Source of the DNA: Moritella dasanensis ArB 0140
Lineage (GTDB): Bacteria; Pseudomonadota; Gammaproteobacteria; Enterobacterales; Moritellaceae
Reading direction: 5' to 3'
Assembly: GCF_000276805.1 (NCBI RefSeq)
Contig: NZ_AKXQ01000019.1
Location: forward strand, 1 to 64,000
Length of the DNA stretch: 64,000 nucleotides
Part shown: one piece after another, positions 53,871 to 63,087 of the stretch
Position numbering within the stretch: the stretch's first letter is position 1
How the letters are laid out: every line of letters starts with the position of its first letter
The notes under the pieces: generated by a model
What the model was told of the DNA's origin: nothing
The model's database searches: none
Seen by the model: the letters and a program-made list of their open reading frames with translations, nothing else
Translations under genes and position numbers: made by a program

Positions 53871-54098
53871 TTATTGTGGGTTTTTAAGAACTTCGCTCTT
53901 TGGTAAAATGTTCACGCTGTCATGTAATTCAGAGTAAACGATGACCACATCACCGGTATCAAGTTGTTTGGTGACCTGACAGACTTTTTCTGACATCGAC
54001 ATCTCAAGGGTGCCATAATCAGTGCCTTCTCGTAACACGAAGTGTTCTATAAGGGTATTTAGTGTATCTTTATCTAATTGCTTATAGGGAATGATCAT
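53871..54098 (-). CDS. yheU: YheU family protein
   Basis: A 75-residue protein matching E. coli YheU: IPYKQLDKDTLNTLIEHFVL, REGTDYGTLEMSMSEKV and SELHDSVNILPKSE. I chose the ATG at 54096-54098 because it gives the family N-terminus; an upstream start would add 16 hydrophobic residues not found in relatives. The function is unknown. The pairing with prkB is conserved. Confidence 0.92.
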   Translation of the reverse strand: MIIPYKQLDKDTLNTLIEHFVLREGTDYGTLEMSMSEKVCQVTKQLDTGDVVIVYSELHDSVNILPKSEVLKNPQ

Positions 54099-54184
54099 AA
54101 TTGCGCTCTGCAGTGTGGTTACCAATAATGAACACAATATTAACATATATTTTTGATTTGATTGCTAAATACAATTAGCTTAAA

Positions 54185-54203
54185 TATAATGATTCTCATT
54201 TAG
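54185..54203 (+). promoter_or_regulatory. candidate Fur box of the TonB2 operon
   Basis: TATAATGATTCTCATTTAG matches 13 of 19 positions of the Fur consensus GATAATGATAATCATTATC, including both inner ATGAT/TCATT arms. It lies about 100 bp upstream of the first gene of an iron-uptake energising operon, so iron repression is likely. Confidence 0.7.
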
Positions 54204-54299
54204 GTTAGCCGTGGCTTATTAGTTAATCCCCCGAATACCTTTTTAAGTACCGTATTTAAGCATCACATTTAATCACCATGGCATAAACAGTGGAATAAC

Positions 54300-55097
54300 A
54301 TGAACTATTCAGCAATTTGGTCAATCGGGTTACTTGCAGGCACATTAATCATGCCTGTCCAAGCAACCAGCGAACTCGATAATATTATCGGCAGCAAGCA
54401 ACAATCACAGGCACAAGCACAGCGCACGCAAAATAACATTGCTGCATTAGATGAAGAAACCAGTGAAACCGTGGCTGAATATCGCAGTTTATTACGTGAA
54501 AATGCAGTACTCACGGCTTATACCAATCAACTCGAAAAACAAGTCGCGCAACAGCAGACATTATTAACCAGTTTAGAAGATAACATGGCGAGCGTACGTG
54601 AAACACGGATGGAGTTAACGCCATTAATGCAGCAAATGGTACAAGTACTCACGTTGTTTGTTGAGCAAGATATTCCATTCTTATGGCAAGAACGTCAATT
54701 ACGTTTAGCCGAACTTAATCGTTTATTAGATAACCCCAATATTAGTATTGCAGATAAATACCGCCGCATTTTAGAAGCGTATCAAATTGAAACAGAATAC
54801 GGCGATACCATCGAAACATGGCAAGCGCAATTACCGTTAAGTGATGCTGACAGAACTGTGCAACTTATTCGTGTTGGCCGTGTTGCCTTGTATTATTTAA
54901 CGCCCGATCAGCATACTGCCGGGTATTGGGATAACAGCACTCGTACTTGGTTAATACTACCTGATTCGTGGTTACCAAAAGTGAAACAGGCTTATGCCGT
55001 GGCAGATAATAAAACCGTACCGACTTTATTGGCGTTACCCTTGTTAGAAGCATCGCTTAATACTAGTTCAGAAACGCAACTGCAGGAGGCACTATAA
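54300..55097 (+). CDS. DUF3450 family periplasmic protein of the TonB2 cluster
   Basis: A 265-residue protein with a signal peptide ending near MPVQA (about residue 22). A long coiled coil follows (about 30-105; VAEYRSLLRENAVLTAYTNQ and QVAQQQTLLTSLEDNM) and then a globular region ending with WDNSTRTWLILPDSWLPKV. DUF3450 proteins are regularly encoded first in TtpC/TonB2 operons. Its stop overlaps the next start (TAATG), so translation is coupled. The biochemical role is unknown; a periplasmic partner of TtpC is plausible. Confidence 0.9.
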   Translation: MNYSAIWSIGLLAGTLIMPVQATSELDNIIGSKQQSQAQAQRTQNNIAALDEETSETVAEYRSLLRENAVLTAYTNQLEKQVAQQQTLLTSLEDNMASVRETRMELTPLMQQMVQVLTLFVEQDIPFLWQERQLRLAELNRLLDNPNISIADKYRRILEAYQIETEYGDTIETWQAQLPLSDADRTVQLIRVGRVALYYLTPDQHTAGYWDNSTRTWLILPDSWLPKVKQAYAVADNKTVPTLLALPLLEASLNTSSETQLQEAL

Positions 55098-56527
55098 TGG
55101 ATCGACTTCTTAAAGCACTAACGACTTTCTCGCTGCGTTTTAGTGCTTATATTTTTCTTGTGTTTAGTTTATTGATGTTAGACGTTTACGCAACGCCATT
55201 AGATGACCTGTTAAAACAAGTTAAACACAGTAATGTGGCAGAAACGCAAATAGATAACGCGGCATTAACGCGTTTCAAAGCAAACCTGACAACACAAAAA
55301 GCTAACCTAGCCAAGCAAGCGCAGCGTAATCAAGCCTTACAGCAACAAATGACGCAGTTACAAAATGCTATTGCGGGTAACAACAAATTGATCTTAGCGA
55401 AGCGTAAACTCGCCAATAGTGAAAAATCAGATTTGGATAAAGTGTTCAGTGAATTTCGCGGTGCTAGCCAAGACCTACGTGGTCAGTTAAATAAGAGTCC
55501 ATTGAGCGCGACACTATCAGGTCGTTCAACTCAGCTATCGCCTTATAGTGAAGCAAATTATGAACCTAATTTAGCGGCGATTAAAAATTTATGGCTACTG
55601 TTTACCGAGCAAATGGTAGCAAGTAGTAAAATCACTACCGCAGATACACCCGTCACGATGGCGGATGGCAGTAAAGAAATATTAGCCGTTACTCAAATTG
55701 CTGGGTTTACAGCCTTTACCGCGCAAGGACCATTACTGTATCAACCCGCGAGTGAAAGCTATCAATTATTACCGTCAAACTCGGCGGATATCAGCGCACG
55801 CATTGCTGGATTCTCGCAGCCACAAGATGGCTTTGTGAGTACCTTAATAGACCCTTCTGCAGGTGGTTTACTGCAACGCGCGACAGAAGAACGTGTGTGG
55901 TGGCAAATATTTTCTGATGCCGGCATTATCGGTTTCATTATTGTCGCGGTGGGTTTGATCGGCATGGTTATCGGTTTATTCCGTTTATGGGTGCTATCGC
56001 GTGAAGCCAAGCAAATTAAAACGCAAAAGCAGCATTTAGATAAACTGACCGATAATTCACTCGGTCGTATTATTGGTGTTGCTGATCGCCACGAAAACAG
56101 TAACGCAGATGAATTAGCGCGTTTTCTTGATGAAGCTATTTTGGCTGAATTACCGGAATGTCGTAAAGGCTTAGGCTCGTTAGCGGTATTGGCAACGATA
56201 GCCCCGTTATTAGGGCTGTTAGGCACCGTAGCGGGGATGATTGAAACCTTCCAAGCTATCACGGCTTATGGCAATAGCGACCCACAAGTATTATCCAGCG
56301 GTATTTCACAAGCCTTGTTAACCACTAAATTTGGTTTGATTGCGGCCGTACCACTGATGTTATTACACAGTTTATTAACCAGTAAAAGTGACAGTATTGT
56401 CCATGTCATTGAACATCAAAGTGCTGGGTTATTGGCGCAGCGACAACAACGTCTTAATGTATGTGTGAATGAATCGCTGACTGCACAGGTGGTTACTCAT
56501 CACCGACAAACAGCTGGTAATTCATAA
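55097..56527 (+). CDS. TtpC-like MotA/TolQ/ExbB protein
   Basis: A 476-residue protein. A signal peptide (to about residue 32) is followed by a periplasmic coiled coil (about 50-130) and a beta-rich segment. The C-terminal ExbB/TolQ proton-channel domain has helices near 280, 360 and 410 (GLGSLAVLATIAPLLGLLGT; GISQALLTTKFGLIAAVPLM). This architecture is TtpC, the extra TonB2 component described in vibrios that is needed for TonB2 function. It is followed by a second, small ExbB, as in that system. Confidence 0.92.
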   Translation: MDRLLKALTTFSLRFSAYIFLVFSLLMLDVYATPLDDLLKQVKHSNVAETQIDNAALTRFKANLTTQKANLAKQAQRNQALQQQMTQLQNAIAGNNKLILAKRKLANSEKSDLDKVFSEFRGASQDLRGQLNKSPLSATLSGRSTQLSPYSEANYEPNLAAIKNLWLLFTEQMVASSKITTADTPVTMADGSKEILAVTQIAGFTAFTAQGPLLYQPASESYQLLPSNSADISARIAGFSQPQDGFVSTLIDPSAGGLLQRATEERVWWQIFSDAGIIGFIIVAVGLIGMVIGLFRLWVLSREAKQIKTQKQHLDKLTDNSLGRIIGVADRHENSNADELARFLDEAILAELPECRKGLGSLAVLATIAPLLGLLGTVAGMIETFQAITAYGNSDPQVLSSGISQALLTTKFGLIAAVPLMLLHSLLTSKSDSIVHVIEHQSAGLLAQRQQRLNVCVNESLTAQVVTHHRQTAGNS

Positions 56528-56529
56528 TT

Positions 56530-57036
56530 ATGTCGGCGTTTATTGAATTTCTTCATGATGCATCGCTGATCTTCTGGGTCATTATGCTGCTGTCGGTAGT
56601 GATGTGGTGGACGATCGCCCGCTGCTATTTACAGTATTTTTTGCAATATCCGACACTCTCTAAGCATTACCAAGCAGAATGGGCGCAGTGGCAAGACCAA
56701 TCGCACTTATTGGCTGTGGCGGTGCGTGATGGTTTTATTTCTGAATTAAAAAGCCAGCTCACGCGTAACCTTATTTTTATTAAAACCTTAACTGGGGTAT
56801 TACCGTTATTAGGCTTGCTTGGTACGGTGGATGGCATGATTGATAATTTCTCTGTGCTATCTGACAGTCTCGGGGTTTCAGAATTATTTAGCAGTGGTAT
56901 TGCTCAAGCATTATTAACCACCTTAGCGGGATTAGTGACGGGTTTGTCGGGGTTGTTTTTTTGTCATAGCTTGAACAAACGCGCGAACTTGCTGACCTTG
57001 GATTTGGCGCAAAAATTAGTTGTGAAAGGGATTTAA
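56530..57036 (+). CDS. exbB: ExbB2-like biopolymer transport protein
   Basis: A 168-residue three-helix MotA/TolQ/ExbB protein with the conserved GVLPLLGLLGTVDGMIDNF and GIAQALLTTLAGLVTGLSGL. It forms the proton channel with ExbD and drives TonB. It is shorter than the E. coli ExbB (244) because the N-terminal extension is absent, as in TonB2-type ExbB2. Start is 2 bp after the TtpC stop; its stop abuts the exbD start. Confidence 0.93.
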   Translation: MSAFIEFLHDASLIFWVIMLLSVVMWWTIARCYLQYFLQYPTLSKHYQAEWAQWQDQSHLLAVAVRDGFISELKSQLTRNLIFIKTLTGVLPLLGLLGTVDGMIDNFSVLSDSLGVSELFSSGIAQALLTTLAGLVTGLSGLFFCHSLNKRANLLTLDLAQKLVVKGI

Positions 57037-57438
57037 ATGAGAACACGATTTAGTCGAAATAATAGCGATGCGCTTACTGTCGATTTAACGCCAATGATTG
57101 ATATGGTGTTTATTTTACTTATCTTTTTTTTAGTTACCGCATCGTTTAACAAGATGAATGCCATTGATATTCAACGCCCCGATGGCGCGACCAATGATAT
57201 GCAAGGCGCGGTGAGTTTAGTGGTGTCTATCGATGCAGAAAACGGTGTGTGGATCGAAGGCGAGCCAGTTGATATTCGTAAATTACGTAGTCGAGTGAAA
57301 ACATTAAGTGGTGGCGATCATACTTCGGTGATGTTGAATGCTGATCGCAGTGTTGATACCGGCCGTTTAATTGAAGTATTAGATCAAGTCAGATTAGCTG
57401 GGGTGGACAATGTTGCAGTCGCAACAGCGAGGCAGTAA
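57037..57438 (+). CDS. exbD: ExbD2-like biopolymer transport protein
   Basis: A 133-residue protein with a single N-terminal transmembrane helix carrying the functional aspartate in VDLTPMIDMVFILLIFFLVT. A periplasmic domain follows, including VMLNADRSVDTGRLIEVLDQV. It is the standard ExbD/TolR form. The ATG follows directly on the exbB stop, and the gene overlaps tonB by 29 bp. Confidence 0.94.
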   Translation: MRTRFSRNNSDALTVDLTPMIDMVFILLIFFLVTASFNKMNAIDIQRPDGATNDMQGAVSLVVSIDAENGVWIEGEPVDIRKLRSRVKTLSGGDHTSVMLNADRSVDTGRLIEVLDQVRLAGVDNVAVATARQ

Positions 57439-58114
57439 GGGTCATTGGCTGTTGGCGTTCGGGCTGGCAGTCGTGGTGAATGTCAGTTTAGCGGGATTAA
57501 TTTATTCGTTAACGGTTGGCAGCAATAAACCCCCTGTACAAGATCCTATTTCGATCGACTTCCGCCAATTCACCGATTCAAGTGTTGAAGAACAGGACAT
57601 TAGCCCTGAGCTAGAAGTGATCCCTGAACCAAAACCACAGCAAGAAATGGTGACCTTACCGCAACCTGTGCAACCGAGTTTTGATGTCCAGAATATTAAT
57701 TTAAACAGCAGTATTACCTTACCTGCGTTAGCTGTGCCGACCTTTGATGTATCGCCACAACTCGTCGATGTGACCAGGCATATTCAACCACAAGCTGATG
57801 TGATACCTGTTGCAGTCGCGGCTGTTGAACAAGCTGCGGTTGGCGAGCCGGAAATTGGTTTTGCTAAAGTATTACGTAAAACTAACCCGCAATATCCGTA
57901 CAAAGCCAAACGTCTGAAAATTGAAGGCTATGTGCTGTTACATGTCTTGATTAATGATGAAGGGCGCAGTGAAGAGATCAAGATAATCGAAGAAAGCCCG
58001 CGTGGTTATTTCGGTAAAGTGTCGCGTAAATCAGTGCGCCGCTGGCAGTTTGAAAAAGCCCCTGCAGGTACCGAAGTATGGAAAAAATGGAGAATGGTCT
58101 TTGAGCTTAATTAA
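57410..58114 (+). CDS. tonB: TonB2-like energy transducer
   Basis: A 234-residue TonB family protein. A short cytoplasmic part and one transmembrane helix (about residues 14-34) precede a proline/glutamate-containing periplasmic linker. The C-terminal TonB domain (about 150-234) carries NPQYPYKAKRLKIEGYVLLH and SVRRWQFEKAP. It spans the periplasm and contacts TonB boxes of outer-membrane receptors for siderophores or haem. No receptor gene is in the window. The start lies inside exbD. Confidence 0.94.
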   Translation: MLQSQQRGSKGHWLLAFGLAVVVNVSLAGLIYSLTVGSNKPPVQDPISIDFRQFTDSSVEEQDISPELEVIPEPKPQQEMVTLPQPVQPSFDVQNINLNSSITLPALAVPTFDVSPQLVDVTRHIQPQADVIPVAVAAVEQAAVGEPEIGFAKVLRKTNPQYPYKAKRLKIEGYVLLHVLINDEGRSEEIKIIEESPRGYFGKVSRKSVRRWQFEKAPAGTEVWKKWRMVFELN

Positions 58115-58115
58115 A

Positions 58116-59477
58116 ATGCAGCAAGGTTGTTCATCGCTTTCACCGGCACTATCATCACCGTCATCACTGCTGTCGGGTTTGCTGTTGTTAGCCATATTGA
58201 TGTTGTCGTTACCATCTGCACAAGCGCAGCAAGTACCAGCCTCTGTTTATAGCCGTTATGTTAGCTTAACAACGGCGTTTGCGAAGATGTCGGCACAGGA
58301 TGATAAGCAAAGCAAAGCTAAGGCTGACTCGAATAAGATCTTAACCAACGACATCGCTGATTTTTATCAGCAGCAATTGGCTCACTCCGTTGAACGTCAA
58401 TTGTTGGCGAGTAATTTACAGCTGCAAATCTTGCTTGGTCAGCAAAATTACAAACAGGGTTATCAAGTGGTGACTCGGCTATTAAGTTTATCGCTAGAGC
58501 TTGAGCAGCAACTGACATTCCAACAATTAGCAGCACAGCTAGCCGCATCGTTATCTTCCCCTGCAAACGCTAATAAAACCCCAGATACAAATAAAAAGTC
58601 ATGGGCATTAGTAACTCAACATCTTAATGCTTGGTTTTTGCTGGTGGACAAGCTTGATGATAAGCAGCGTGAGACTTACAAGATCACCAAGGATCAACAA
58701 GCCAGTAATGCGGCATTATTAGCGCAAGGTTATTATTTACAAGACAAGTTAATCGCTGCTTTAGCACCGTCAAAACGAGCCTATAAGTTAGCACCGAAAA
58801 AAGAATCTTACCTGCAATTATTATTAGCGTTATTACAGCGTTTAGAACACAGCAAACAGCTTAATAAGCACCTGCAAATAGCGGTAGTCGATTTCCCTCA
58901 ATCAAAAGATTATTGGGAACGTTTAGCGTATAGCTATCTTAGTTTAGAGCAGAATAAAGCCGCGTTATCGATATTGGCGATCACGCGTAATCAAGGTCTG
59001 CTTACCGCCCAAGGCTATCGGGTATTAGCGTCGTTATATCTTCAACAACAACAACCGAGATTAGCGGCTGATGTGTATATTGAAGGCGCAGAGAAAAAAC
59101 TTTTATCACTCGATTTAGCTTATTTCAAAGGCCTGAGTGATGCCTGGTTAATGGCGCGAGAACGCAGTAAAGCACTGGATGTTTTAGCGCAAGCTAAACG
59201 CGCTGGCATTAAATTAGCCAAGCATGAGCAACAGCAAGCGCAGTTATTGTATTTAGAAGCGCGCTGGTCAGAAGCTGAATTAGCGTATGCCGCATTATTG
59301 GATCTCGATGTTACAAACAAAGATCAAAAAACGTTACTGAAGACGGACAAATGGCGTTTTTTATTAGCTGTTAGTCAGATAGAGCAGGGTAAAAAAAACC
59401 AAGCCAAAGATAATTTACTGCTACTGCAGACCAAGCAATATCAAGGTTACAGTAAAGGCTGGTTAGGGCAGCTCTAG
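58116..59477 (+). CDS. TPR-repeat periplasmic protein of the TonB2 cluster
   Basis: A 453-residue secreted or periplasmic protein with a signal peptide (LLLLAILMLSLPSAQA, cleavage about residue 38). TPR-like helix pairs fill most of the rest (for example AALLAQGYYLQDKLIAALAP and ALSILAITRNQGLLTAQGYR). I start it at the ATG at 58116, 1 bp after the tonB stop; a longer reading into tonB would spoil the signal sequence. TPR proteins close TonB2 operons in vibrios, where they have been linked to TonB2-dependent uptake; the exact role here is unknown. Confidence 0.88.
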   Translation: MQQGCSSLSPALSSPSSLLSGLLLLAILMLSLPSAQAQQVPASVYSRYVSLTTAFAKMSAQDDKQSKAKADSNKILTNDIADFYQQQLAHSVERQLLASNLQLQILLGQQNYKQGYQVVTRLLSLSLELEQQLTFQQLAAQLAASLSSPANANKTPDTNKKSWALVTQHLNAWFLLVDKLDDKQRETYKITKDQQASNAALLAQGYYLQDKLIAALAPSKRAYKLAPKKESYLQLLLALLQRLEHSKQLNKHLQIAVVDFPQSKDYWERLAYSYLSLEQNKAALSILAITRNQGLLTAQGYRVLASLYLQQQQPRLAADVYIEGAEKKLLSLDLAYFKGLSDAWLMARERSKALDVLAQAKRAGIKLAKHEQQQAQLLYLEARWSEAELAYAALLDLDVTNKDQKTLLKTDKWRFLLAVSQIEQGKKNQAKDNLLLLQTKQYQGYSKGWLGQL

Positions 59478-59566
59478 ATCACATTTTTATCCCATTATGG
59501 CTAGTGCCGAGTAATCAAAACCCCTCTATAGTTAAGTGATATAAACCCTATAGTAAGGCCGTTATA

Positions 59567-59926
59567 ATGCAGTTATCGAATATAGTACAGCGTGGTTGGG
59601 AAGCTGTAGGTAAAGGTGATTTTGATGCCTTGGTTACTGATTACACGGATGATATGACATTTGTAATGCCCGGACAGGAAGATATCCTCCGAGGACGAGG
59701 GACGTTTCGTAAAGCGCTAAATAATCTTGGCGGTTTGTTGCCACCTGGTTTTGAGATCACTGAACTGCGACATACTGAAGGCGAAAATGAAGTTGTCTCA
59801 ATCGTTGAATGGAAATCCGATAAGGTCGAGTCTTCACAATTATCAGTGTTGTTCAGATTTGAAGGTGAAAAAATTTATGAGGAGCGCTGGTTCGTTGATA
59901 CTGAGCAATGGAAAAGTTTGTTTTGA
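59567..59926 (+). CDS. NTF2-like / SnoaL-like domain protein
   Basis: A 119-residue protein of the NTF2-like superfamily. The fold features are an N-terminal helix pair (IVQRGWEAVGKGDFDALVTD), a core strand (DDMTFVMPGQ) with the loop before RGRGTFRKALNNL, and later strands VVSIVEWKSD and FEGEKIYEERWFVDTEQW. Members are polyketide cyclases, isomerases, or binding proteins of unknown function, so nothing precise can be said. A weak AAGG ribosome binding site precedes the ATG. It stands alone. Confidence 0.75.
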   Translation: MQLSNIVQRGWEAVGKGDFDALVTDYTDDMTFVMPGQEDILRGRGTFRKALNNLGGLLPPGFEITELRHTEGENEVVSIVEWKSDKVESSQLSVLFRFEGEKIYEERWFVDTEQWKSLF

Positions 59927-59942
59927 TAAAGTCTGTTTTATT

Positions 59943-59980
59943 AAAAAAATAGAGGCGGATATAACATCAGCCTCTATTCA
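59943..59980 (-). terminator. terminator of yheS
   Basis: A 9-bp perfect stem (59948-59956 with 59970-59978). On the minus strand it is followed by seven T residues (59943-59949 complement), just past the yheS stop at 59990. Confidence 0.8.
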
Positions 59981-59989
59981 CAATATCGT

Positions 59990-61903
59990 TTAAGCTTGTT
60001 CGCTTTCTTCGATCATTTCTTCAAGCTGTTCGTTTAATTCCATCCAGGTGGTTTCAGCTTCTTCAATCGCAACAACAAACTTCGCTTGCTCGCTTAATGC
60101 GGTTTTTAGCTTGGCTTTGTTTTGCTCTTCATAAATGCTGGCTTCACTGAGCTGGGTTTCAACGGCTGTTAACTTGTCACCTAACGTTTCAAGTTGCTTG
60201 TCGAGCTTTTCAATGTGCTTACGTATTGGTTGCGTAATTTTACGTAATTCCGCGGCTTTACGTTTTTGATCTTTCTTACCTTGCGCACTGTTGACGCTGG
60301 TATTAACTACTTGCGTAGCTTGTTTCTCAACTTTTTGCTGTTCCGATAACCAGACATGGTAATCATCTAAGTCGCCGTCAAACGGTAATACCTTTTTATC
60401 GTGTACCAAGTACAGCTCATCAGTCGTAGAGCGTAATAAGTGACGATCATGGGATACGACAATCATAGCGCCTTCGAAGCCTTGTAGGGCAACTGACAGC
60501 GCGTGACGCATTTCTAAATCCAAGTGGTTGGTTGGTTCATCAAGCAGTAACAGGTTCGGTTTTTGCCATACGATCAGAGCTAATACCAAACGCGCTTTTT
60601 CACCACCGGAAAATGGACGTACGATATCTAATGCTTTCTCGCCGATGAAACCAAAACCGCCTAAGAATTTACGCAGTTCTAATTCTGTTTTATCGGGCGC
60701 AAGACGTACCATATGTTGTAATGGTGTTTCGTCCAAACGTAAGAATTCTAATTGGTGCTGGGCAAAGTAACCGACTTTTGAATTCGGATTAACTTCTAAC
60801 GTGCCTTTTAGTGGCATCATTTCAGCAGACAACAATTTAATTAATGTTGATTTACCTGCGCCGTTACGACCCAATAAACCAATACGGCTGCCTGGGACTA
60901 GATTCAACTTAATGTTATCAAGAATCAGGGTGTCGCCATAACCTGCACATACATTTTCCATTGTTAACAACGGCATTGGCAGCGCATCAGGTTCTAAGAA
61001 ACGAAAGCTAAATTGCGAATCAGCATTGGCCGCAGAAATAAGTTCCATACGTTCCATCGCTTTAATACGACTTTGCGCTTGTTTGGCTTTTGATGCTTTA
61101 TAACGGAAACGGTCAATATAACTTTGCATGTGGGCAACTTCACGCTGTTGCTTTTCAAACATAGATTGTTGTTGAGATAGTTTTTCAGCACGCTGTTTTT
61201 CGAATGAGGTGTAATCACCTGTGTATTCGTTGAGCTTTCGGTCTTCAACGTGAATGATCTTAGTAATAATAGCATCAAGGAAATCGCGATCATGCGAGAT
61301 CAGCATTAAGGTGCCGTCATATTGTTTTAACCATTTTTCTAACCAGATAACCGCATCCAAATCCAAGTGGTTGGTTGGTTCATCTAGTAGTAATAGGTCA
61401 GAACGGCATAACAGTGCCTGCGCTAAGTTTAAACGCATACGCCAACCACCCGAGAAGCTCTGTACCGGGAGTTGTTGTTTGTCTTCGCTAAAACCTAAAC
61501 CTGATAACAGTTCAGAGCAGCGCGCGTTAATGCCATAAGCACCAATCGCATCGAGCTTGCCGTGGATCTCAGCAATCTTGTTGCCGTTATCTACCGCTTC
61601 AGCTTGTGCAAGATCCGCTTCTAATTGACGAAATTCAATATCACCATCTAACACGTAATCATGGGCGCTGCGATCGAGTGCAGGGGTTTCCTGTTTAACA
61701 CTCGATACTTGCCAACCCGTTGGATAGGTTAGGCTACCGTTATCCAAACTAATTTCATGGCGGATCAGGGCAAATAGACTGGATTTACCACAGCCGTTCT
61801 TACCAACTAAACCAACCTTTTGACCTGGGTTGATTTTGGCACTGGTATTCGTAATAAGCGGCTTGCCGCCACGCAGAAGTTCAATATCGCTAGCTATGAT
61901 CAT
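59990..61903 (-). CDS. yheS: ABC-F family ATPase YheS
   Basis: A 637-residue soluble twin-ATPase of the ABC-F family that acts on the ribosome rather than in transport. ATPase 1 has GKNGCGKSSL near residue 34, the signature FSGGWRMRLNLAQAL and LLLLDEPTNHLDLDAV. ATPase 2 has GRNGAGKSTLI, FSGGEKARLVLALI and a second LLLLDEPTNHLDLEM. The inter-domain linker is charged (P-site tRNA interaction motif region), and the C-terminus is a coiled coil (about 540-630; RKHIEKLDKQLETLGDKLTA). This closely matches E. coli YheS, a factor that relieves ribosome stalling. Confidence 0.96.
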   Translation of the reverse strand: MIIASDIELLRGGKPLITNTSAKINPGQKVGLVGKNGCGKSSLFALIRHEISLDNGSLTYPTGWQVSSVKQETPALDRSAHDYVLDGDIEFRQLEADLAQAEAVDNGNKIAEIHGKLDAIGAYGINARCSELLSGLGFSEDKQQLPVQSFSGGWRMRLNLAQALLCRSDLLLLDEPTNHLDLDAVIWLEKWLKQYDGTLMLISHDRDFLDAIITKIIHVEDRKLNEYTGDYTSFEKQRAEKLSQQQSMFEKQQREVAHMQSYIDRFRYKASKAKQAQSRIKAMERMELISAANADSQFSFRFLEPDALPMPLLTMENVCAGYGDTLILDNIKLNLVPGSRIGLLGRNGAGKSTLIKLLSAEMMPLKGTLEVNPNSKVGYFAQHQLEFLRLDETPLQHMVRLAPDKTELELRKFLGGFGFIGEKALDIVRPFSGGEKARLVLALIVWQKPNLLLLDEPTNHLDLEMRHALSVALQGFEGAMIVVSHDRHLLRSTTDELYLVHDKKVLPFDGDLDDYHVWLSEQQKVEKQATQVVNTSVNSAQGKKDQKRKAAELRKITQPIRKHIEKLDKQLETLGDKLTAVETQLSEASIYEEQNKAKLKTALSEQAKFVVAIEEAETTWMELNEQLEEMIEESEQA

Positions 61904-62115
61904 ATGAGGGCTATTAGTAACTATAATTGCGGCGATTTTAGCGGATTTACGCCCATTTTAAAATGTTAAACTTTGAAATTTGTACTAAGAATAAAGTACA
62001 CTCTCAGTTAAACGATGCTAATGGCTTAGTCAAACGATACTAATAGACTTAATATCAGTTTATTAAATCAGCTTGTTAAGCACGCTTAAGCTCGTGAAAA
62101 GACTAGGAGGTTGCA

Positions 62116-62322
62116 GTGGTTGAACGGAAGAAAAGACGCTTTGTCGCCGGCGCTAAATGCCCGACGTGCAATGAAATAGATGTGATCCAGCTATTTCAAG
62201 TGAATGGGGTAGAAACAATTGAATGTGTTAGTTGTGGCTATACTCAAGCGCAAGCAGAAGGAGAGGTGAATACCGCCACCCGCGATTTCGAACAAATGAT
62301 AGGGGTCTTTAAGCAAGACTAA
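62116..62322 (+). CDS. yheV: YheV family putative zinc ribbon protein
   Basis: A 68-residue protein with two CxxC knuckles (AKCPTCNE and IECVSCGY) and a basic N-terminus, as in E. coli YheV. The start is a GTG at 62116, 5 bases after AGGAGG. The function is unknown. It lies just upstream of slyD, its usual neighbour, and is divergent from yheS. Confidence 0.93.
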   Translation: MVERKKRRFVAGAKCPTCNEIDVIQLFQVNGVETIECVSCGYTQAQAEGEVNTATRDFEQMIGVFKQD

Positions 62323-62377
62323 TAATGACCTTGCTTAAAGAAAACTGTAATAGTTAATTTAGAAATAGAGAATAAAT

Positions 62378-62956
62378 ATGTTTATTGAAGCAAACTCAGT
62401 TGTAGTACTACACTTCGCAGTAACAGATGATAAAGGTGAACTTATCGATGATACGCGTGATTCATCACCACTAGAATTCTTAATGGGTTCTGGTTACCTT
62501 GTTCCTGGTCTTGAAGCTGAGCTTGAAGGTCTGAAAGTGGGTGACGATTTTGACGTTAAAGTTGAACCTGAACAAGGTTACGGCATCTACGATCCTGAGC
62601 TAGTACAAGAAGTACCTGCTGAGTTATTCGAAGGCGTTGAAGGCGTTGAACCTGGTATGGCATTCAGTGCTGACACCGATGCGGGTCACCGCACTATTAT
62701 CGTAACTGCTGTTGAAGACGACATTGTTGTTGTTGATGCAAACCATCCATTTGCAGGTCGTACACTGCAATTTAATGGTGAAGTCATTGGCATGCGTGAA
62801 GCGACTGAAGAAGAATTAGAACATGGTCACATCCATGGCGCTGATGGCTGTGGTCACGACCACGAACATGAGCACGACCATGATCATGAAGGCGGCTGTT
62901 GTGGTTCTGAAGAACCAAAAGAAGAGAAAAAAGACGGTTGCTGCGGCGGTCACTAA
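62378..62956 (+). CDS. slyD: FKBP-type peptidyl-prolyl isomerase SlyD
   Basis: A 192-residue cytosolic prolyl isomerase and metallochaperone. The FKBP domain with insert-in-flap covers about residues 1-150 (GLEAELEGLKVGDDFDVKVE; GMAFSADTDAGHRTII; DANHPFAGRTLQF). The C-terminal 45 residues are histidine- and cysteine-rich (DHEHEHDHDHEGG; two CC pairs) and bind nickel, zinc or cobalt, which supports hydrogenase maturation in relatives. The length is close to E. coli SlyD (196). It is preceded by yheV and followed by a strong terminator. Confidence 0.97.
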   Translation: MFIEANSVVVLHFAVTDDKGELIDDTRDSSPLEFLMGSGYLVPGLEAELEGLKVGDDFDVKVEPEQGYGIYDPELVQEVPAELFEGVEGVEPGMAFSADTDAGHRTIIVTAVEDDIVVVDANHPFAGRTLQFNGEVIGMREATEEELEHGHIHGADGCGHDHEHEHDHDHEGGCCGSEEPKEEKKDGCCGGH

Positions 62957-62986
62957 TCATTAGTGATGCTCAGTTATCGATTTAAT

Positions 62987-63023
62987 AAAAAAATGCCAGT
63001 CACAGTGACTGGCATTTTTTTTG
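62987..63023. terminator. rho-independent terminator between slyD and slyX
   Basis: AAAAAAATGCCAGTCA (62987-63002) pairs with TGACTGGCATTTTTTT (63006-63021) around a CAG loop, with A- and T-runs suiting both converging genes. Confidence 0.92.
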
Positions 63024-63087
63024 TTTAGTGCGGTACGGTAAGTCATCTGTTTTGTATTGAGTGATGACAACGCCCACTATTCTCGCA

